From the NCBI GenBank assembly GCA_003520205.1, contig DOVG01000163.1, positions 1 to 9,916 on the forward strand: DNA of 9,916 nucleotides, read 5' to 3'. Below are positions 6,123 to 9,916 of this stretch, piece after piece (position 1 is the stretch's first letter; every line of letters begins with the position of its first letter). The translations under genes and the position numbers were made by a program. The notes below the pieces were generated by a model. That model worked only from the letters and a program-made list of their open reading frames with translations. It did no database searches and was not told the DNA's origin. This DNA is from Lachnospiraceae bacterium. GTDB taxonomy: Bacteria > Bacillota > Clostridia > Lachnospirales > Lachnospiraceae.

Positions 6123-8195
6123 ATGAATGTATTTACTACGGACAAAATCCGAAACGTTGCACTACTTGGACACGGGGGATGTGGAAAGACCTCTCTTGTA
6201 GAGGCACTTGTTTATCTGTCAGGTATGACCAACCGAATGGGGTCGGTTGATGCAGGAAATACTCTGAGTGATTTTGACAAGGAAGAAATCAAAAGAAAGA
6301 TTTCTATCAAAACATCTATAGTTCCTATAGTATGGGGAGGATATAAAGTTAATATCCTTGATACACCTGGTTTTTATGATTTTATCGGTGAAGCAGAAGA
6401 AGCTATATCAGTAGCGGATGCTGCAGTTATCGTTATATCAGGTAAAGCAGGAATAGAAGTTGGTACGAAGCGTGCATGGGAAATGTGTGAGAAGAGAAAT
6501 CTCCCAAGAATGTTCTTCGTAACAGATATGGATGATGACAAAGCTTCCTTTAGAGAAATCGTTCAGGGCTTACAGGAAATGTATGGTAAGAAGATAGCAC
6601 CTTTCCATCTTCCGATTCGTGAGAATGAACAGTTCGTAGGATATGTAAATGTAATCCAGCAGAAGGCTAAGAGATGGAATGATAAGGGTACAGTTGATAA
6701 GTTTGATGTACCTGACTATTCCAGGGATAATCTTGCTATCTGCAGAGATGCTCTTGTTGAAGCAGTTGCTGAAACAAGTGAAGAGTATATGGAACGTTAT
6801 TTTGAGGGCGATGAGTTCTCAGAGGACGAGATAAGACAGGCTCTTCATGTAGGTGTATGTGATGGTTCAGTTGTACCTGTCCTTATGGGTTCAAATACAC
6901 TGGCAAGAGGAATGTATACTCTGATGGCTGATATCATCAAGTATTTCCCGGGACCGGACAGATGTAAATGCGCCGGAATCGACACTACAAGTAATGAGGT
7001 ATTTGAAGCTGACTATAATTTCGCAAAACCGAAGTCAGCATATATATTTAAAACAATATCTGATCCTTATATAGGAAAGTATTCGCTTATTAAAGTCAAT
7101 TCAGGTGTTATTAAACCTGATGATGTACTCTATAATTATCATCGTGATGTAGATGAGAAGCTTGGAAAGCTGTATACCATATGCGGAAGTAAGGTTGAAG
7201 AAGTAAAGGAACTTCATGCAGGAGATATCGGTGCTCTGGCTAAGCTTACAGATAGCCAGACAACAGATACGCTTTCGACAAGAAAGGCTCCTATTACATA
7301 TATTCGTGCAAATATATCCAAACCTTATGTATATAGAAGATATGCTGCAAAGAATAAAGGGGATGAAGATAAAATCTCCCAGGCATTATCAAAGATGCTT
7401 ATGGAGGATTTGACACTTAAAACTGTCAACGATGGTGATAATGGTCAGACACTTCTGTATGGTATAAGTGCACAGCATCTGGATGTAGTACAGAGCGTGC
7501 TTTCAGCCAAGTACAAAGTTGATATAGAACTTATGAGACCTAGAATAGCCTTCAAAGAGACGATAACGAAGAAGGCGGATACAGAATACAAGTATAAGAA
7601 GCAGTCCGGCGGACATGGACAGTATGGTCATGTAAAGATTACAATTGAGCCGTCGGGAGATATGGAAACACCATATATATTTGAACAGACTGTAGTAGGT
7701 GGAGCGGTTCCAAAGAACTATTTCCCTGCAGTAGAAAAGGGTGTAGATGAAGCTGTAAAGAGTGGACCACTTGCTAACTATCCTGTTACAGGAGTAAAGG
7801 TTGTTCTCTATGATGGTAGTTACCATCCGGTTGATTCTTCAGAACTTGCATTTAAGGTTGCTACAAAACAGGCATTTGTAAATGGATTTATGGATGCCAG
7901 ACCAGTCCTTCTTGAACCTATTGCTTCTCTGAAGGTTGTTGCAGACAGTCAGTATACCGGCGATATCATGGGTGATCTCAATAAACGCCGTGCAAGAGTA
8001 TACGGAATGAATCCTCTGGATGGCGGATATCAGGAAGTGGTTGCTGATATTCCATACTTAGAACTATATGAGTATGACACAAAGCTTTTCTCCATGACAA
8101 GAGGAAGTGGAACATTCTCATATGAATTTGCAAGATATGAGCAGGCTCCGGATGAGGTTGCCAAGAAAGAAATTGAAGAAAATAATAAACAGTAG
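6123..8195 (+). CDS. fusA2: Elongation factor G-like translation factor (EF-G2 type paralog)
   Basis: Predicted 690-residue ribosome-binding protein with the full five-domain EF-G length. G1 is GHGGCGKTS (16-24), not the usual AHIDAGKTT. G2 lies near 57-65 as IKRKISIKT, in place of RGITI. G3 is DTPGFYDF (80-87), with Phe84 where EF-G has the His of DTPGH. G4 reads TDMD (134-137) rather than NKMD. Domain II (about 300-390) follows, then domain III (about 395-475), and domain IV with KQSGGHGQYGHV (493-504) and YHPVDSSELAFKVA (567-580), and a C-terminal domain V to about 670. These features match the EF-G-like proteins common in Clostridia, distinct from the housekeeping fusA of the str operon. 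It may translocate under special conditions or have another ribosomal role; that is unknown. It lies alone between a dyad-rich promoter and a strong terminator. Confidence 0.88.
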   Translation: MNVFTTDKIRNVALLGHGGCGKTSLVEALVYLSGMTNRMGSVDAGNTLSDFDKEEIKRKISIKTSIVPIVWGGYKVNILDTPGFYDFIGEAEEAISVADAAVIVISGKAGIEVGTKRAWEMCEKRNLPRMFFVTDMDDDKASFREIVQGLQEMYGKKIAPFHLPIRENEQFVGYVNVIQQKAKRWNDKGTVDKFDVPDYSRDNLAICRDALVEAVAETSEEYMERYFEGDEFSEDEIRQALHVGVCDGSVVPVLMGSNTLARGMYTLMADIIKYFPGPDRCKCAGIDTTSNEVFEADYNFAKPKSAYIFKTISDPYIGKYSLIKVNSGVIKPDDVLYNYHRDVDEKLGKLYTICGSKVEEVKELHAGDIGALAKLTDSQTTDTLSTRKAPITYIRANISKPYVYRRYAAKNKGDEDKISQALSKMLMEDLTLKTVNDGDNGQTLLYGISAQHLDVVQSVLSAKYKVDIELMRPRIAFKETITKKADTEYKYKKQSGGHGQYGHVKITIEPSGDMETPYIFEQTVVGGAVPKNYFPAVEKGVDEAVKSGPLANYPVTGVKVVLYDGSYHPVDSSELAFKVATKQAFVNGFMDARPVLLEPIASLKVVADSQYTGDIMGDLNKRRARVYGMNPLDGGYQEVVADIPYLELYEYDTKLFSMTRGSGTFSYEFARYEQAPDEVAKKEIEENNKQ

Positions 8196-8208
8196 TAAAT
8201 TTTAACAA

Positions 8209-8254
8209 AAATAAGAGGCTGAATTATAGGATATTCAGCCTCTTATTTATTTTA
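8209..8254 (+). terminator. Strong intrinsic terminator after the EF-G-like gene
   Basis: A perfect 16-bp stem, with arms 8209-8224 and 8233-8248 and loop TATAGGAT, holds the GAGGCTGAAT/ATTCAGCCTC core. It is followed by a T-rich tail (TTTATTTATTTTATATTT, 8246 on). It starts 13 bases after the stop codon. The A-rich run before the stem would also act as a T tract on the other strand, but no opposing gene is present. Confidence 0.9.
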
Positions 8255-8332
8255 TATTTGTAATAGTTGTTAATATTTTACAAAACAAAAAATGGATATG
8301 ATAAAAATAAGGTAATTATATCCAAAAAGGTG

Positions 8333-8361
8333 TTTTAAAATTTTATTATAAGTGTTATAAT
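8333..8361 (+). promoter_or_regulatory. Candidate promoter of glgCD
   Basis: TATAAT at 8356-8361 is a perfect -10, and TG at 8353-8354 makes it an extended -10 (TGTTATAAT). The -35 about 17 bases upstream is weak (TTTTAA, 8333-8338), as allowed for extended -10 promoters. Transcription would start near 8368, leaving a short leader of about 38 bases. It lies well after the preceding terminator, so glgCD is likely its own transcription unit. Confidence 0.65.
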
Positions 8362-8369
8362 GAAGAAGA

Positions 8370-8388
8370 CTTGTAATACAAGATCTTG
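8370..8388 (+). repeat. Overlapping dyads in the glgC leader
   Basis: CTTGTAATACAAG (8370-8382) forms a 5-bp stem with a 3-base loop. It shares CAAG with the perfect palindrome CAAGATCTTG (8379-8388). The three half-sites CTTG, CAAG, CTTG lie between the predicted start of transcription and the AAAGGAGTG ribosome binding site (8392-8400). An operator role is possible but not shown. Confidence 0.45.
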
Positions 8389-8405
8389 CATAAAGGAGTG
8401 ACAAT

Positions 8406-9677
8406 ATGGTTAAAAAGGAAATGATCGCAATGCTTCTTGCTGGTGGTCAGGGCTCACGTCTTGGCGTTCTAACCTCAAAGCTTGCAAAACCTGCAGTTGC
8501 TTTTGGTGGCAAGTATAAGATTATAGACTTCCCACTTAGTAACTGTATCAACTCTGGGATTGATACCGTTGGTGTACTTACTCAGTACAGACCTCTTCGA
8601 TTAAATCAGCATATCGGTATTGGTATGCCTTGGGATTTAGATAGGAATTTCGGAGGCGTTACGGTTCTTCCACCATATGAGAGTTCAGATAATGCGTCAT
8701 GGTATACTGGAACGGCTAATGCCATTTACCAGAACCTTGAATTCATGGAGTATTATGATCCGGAATATGTACTTATTCTTTCGGGCGATCATATATATAA
8801 GATGGATTACGAAGTGATGCTTGATTTTCATAAGAGCTCTCATGCGGATGTTACGATTGCCACCTATCAGGTTCCTATGGAGGAGGCAAGCAGATTCGGT
8901 GTTGTAATCACAGATGACAACAATGTAATTCAGGAGTTTGAAGAAAAACCAGAACATCCTAGAAGCAACAAAGCTTCAATGGGTATCTATATCTTCAACT
9001 GGAAGCTTCTGAAAGAGAAACTGATCGAGATGAAGGATGTTCCTTCGTGTGATTTTGGTAAGCATGTAATTCCGTCTTGTCACGAGAACGGAAAGAAGAT
9101 AGTCGCATATGATTATAAAGGCTATTGGAAGGATGTTGGAACTCTCGGTTCATACTGGGAAGCTAACATGGAGCTTGTAGATATTATTCCTGAGTTCAAC
9201 CTGTATGAAGAGTTTTGGAGAATATATACCAAGAGTGATAATCTTCCACCACAGTATATAGCACCAGGCAGCAATGTTACCAAGAGTATTATTGGAGAAG
9301 GTACTGAGATATATGGAAATGTTGAGAAGTCTGTAATCGGCTCAGCAGTTCGAATCGGTAAGGGCGCTGTCGTTAAGGATTCCATCATTATGAATAATGT
9401 TGAGATAGGTGATGGAGCGGTAATAGATAAGGCTATCCTTGCTGAAGGTGTTAAGATTGGTAAGAATGCAGTACTTGGTATAGGTGAGTCGGCAGAGAAT
9501 GATTATAAGCCTGCAGTTTACGCATTTGACCTTGTAACTATTGGAGAGAATTCTACTGTTCCTGATGATGTTAAGATCGGCAAGAACACTGCTATTCTCG
9601 GAGAAACGACCTTAGAAGATTATCCTGATGGGGTTCTTCCAAGTGGCGGTTCGATAATAAGAGAGGCAGGTGAGTAA
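8406..9677 (+). CDS. glgC: Glucose-1-phosphate adenylyltransferase, catalytic subunit GlgC
   Basis: Predicted 423-residue cytoplasmic enzyme that makes ADP-glucose and pyrophosphate from ATP and glucose 1-phosphate, the committed step of bacterial glycogen synthesis. The nucleotidyltransferase domain shows the P-loop-like AGGQGSRL (12-19), KPAVAFGGKYKIIDFPLSN (28-46, including the conserved regulatory/substrate lysine region), WYTGTANA (99-106), the metal-binding SGDHIYKMDY (126-135), FEEKP (178-182) and SMGIYIFN (191-198, glucose-1-phosphate binding). From about residue 285 on, repeated I-G-x-G/V hexapeptide-like units form a left-handed beta-helix typical of the allosteric and oligomerisation domain. 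Length is usual for clostridial GlgC. AAAGGAG lies 7 bases before the ATG. One base separates its stop from glgD, so the two are cotranscribed and probably form a mixed GlgC/GlgD tetramer. Confidence 0.95.
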   Translation: MVKKEMIAMLLAGGQGSRLGVLTSKLAKPAVAFGGKYKIIDFPLSNCINSGIDTVGVLTQYRPLRLNQHIGIGMPWDLDRNFGGVTVLPPYESSDNASWYTGTANAIYQNLEFMEYYDPEYVLILSGDHIYKMDYEVMLDFHKSSHADVTIATYQVPMEEASRFGVVITDDNNVIQEFEEKPEHPRSNKASMGIYIFNWKLLKEKLIEMKDVPSCDFGKHVIPSCHENGKKIVAYDYKGYWKDVGTLGSYWEANMELVDIIPEFNLYEEFWRIYTKSDNLPPQYIAPGSNVTKSIIGEGTEIYGNVEKSVIGSAVRIGKGAVVKDSIIMNNVEIGDGAVIDKAILAEGVKIGKNAVLGIGESAENDYKPAVYAFDLVTIGENSTVPDDVKIGKNTAILGETTLEDYPDGVLPSGGSIIREAGE

Positions 9678-9678
9678 G

Positions 9679-9916
9679 ATGAGAGCTATTGGAATTATTC
9701 TTGCAGGTGGAAACAGCAGTAGAATGGGAGATCTCTCGGCAAAAAGAGCAACAGCTGCCATGCCTATGGCAGGATGCTACAGGGCTATAGATTTTTCTCT
9801 TTCAAATATGTCTAACTCACATATTCAGAAGGTTGCTGTATATACACAGTATAATTCAAGATCCCTTAATGAACATTTGAATTCTTCTAAATGGTGGGAT
9901 TTTGGAAGAAAACAGG
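9679..9916 (+). CDS. glgD: Glycogen biosynthesis protein GlgD, ADP-glucose pyrophosphorylase-like subunit (partial)
   Basis: The first 79 codons of a GlgC paralog are present; the rest lies beyond the window. The N-terminus shows IGIILAGGNSSRMG (4-17), where the catalytic G-x-G-x-R-L loop of GlgC is replaced by N-S-S-R-M. AIDFSLSNMSNSHIQKVAVY and TQYNSRSLNEHL follow, then SKWWDFGRKQ (70-79). These are hallmark GlgD segments. In Firmicutes GlgD is thought to be a non-catalytic or poorly catalytic partner that changes the activity and regulation of GlgC. The ATG is one base after the glgC stop, with AGGTGAG shortly before it inside glgC, consistent with translational coupling. Assignment of the missing part relies on this N-terminal similarity. 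Confidence 0.92.
   Translation, partial: MRAIGIILAGGNSSRMGDLSAKRATAAMPMAGCYRAIDFSLSNMSNSHIQKVAVYTQYNSRSLNEHLNSSKWWDFGRKQ

Noticed and set aside
8294..8323. GGATAT/ATATCC inverted repeat upstream of the glgC promoter
   Set aside because: Six AT-rich pairs with an 18-base gap in a very AT-rich region is easily due to chance.
1..9916. Mobile element, CRISPR array, toxin-antitoxin or defence system
   Set aside because: No transposase, integrase, direct-repeat array, terminal repeats or defence-type domains were seen; all genes have housekeeping or metabolic identities.

Overview
The window looks like chromosomal DNA of a low-GC Gram-positive bacterium of the class Clostridia, most likely family Lachnospiraceae. 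The basis is the AT-rich composition, strong GGAGG ribosome binding sites, occasional GTG and TTG starts, a glgC-glgD pair, an EF-G paralog of the clostridial kind and a YtfQRT-YjfF type sugar ABC transporter. Genus cannot be settled from the sequence alone. All recognised genes lie on the + strand; no tRNA, rRNA, CRISPR array, insertion sequence or phage gene was seen.

Layout. (1) 1-3828: the last 31 codons of a probable periplasmic-type sugar-binding lipoprotein, a strong intergenic hairpin, then a two-domain sugar ABC ATPase (YtfR-like) and two permeases (YtfT-like, YjfF-like), separated by 1-2 bases. (2) 3829-3989: an AT-rich gap without a clear terminator but with a possible promoter. 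(3) 3990-6006: a CarD/CdnL-type transcription regulator, whose stop codon lies inside a terminator-like hairpin, and, 34 bases on, a 23S rRNA m5U methyltransferase (RlmD/RlmCD family). (4) 6007-6122: a leader with a good extended -10 promoter candidate and several inverted repeats, then 6123-8195, an EF-G-like translation factor (EF-G2 type) with altered GTPase motifs. (5) 8209-8248: a strong intrinsic terminator. (6) 8249-8405: a promoter and leader, then glgC and the start of glgD, which is cut by the window end.

How they fit together. The first block would import a furanose or other monosaccharide using one ATPase and two different membrane subunits. The glgCD block makes ADP-glucose, the committed step of glycogen synthesis. 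Between them sit genes for transcription initiation, ribosome modification and translation elongation. A link between carbon supply, storage and protein synthesis is only an inference from proximity.

Most genes here are ordinary. The items most worth a second look are the EF-G paralog with non-canonical G1, G2, G3 and G4 motifs and the dyad-rich promoter region in front of it. I found no convincing evidence of a wholly new multi-gene system.
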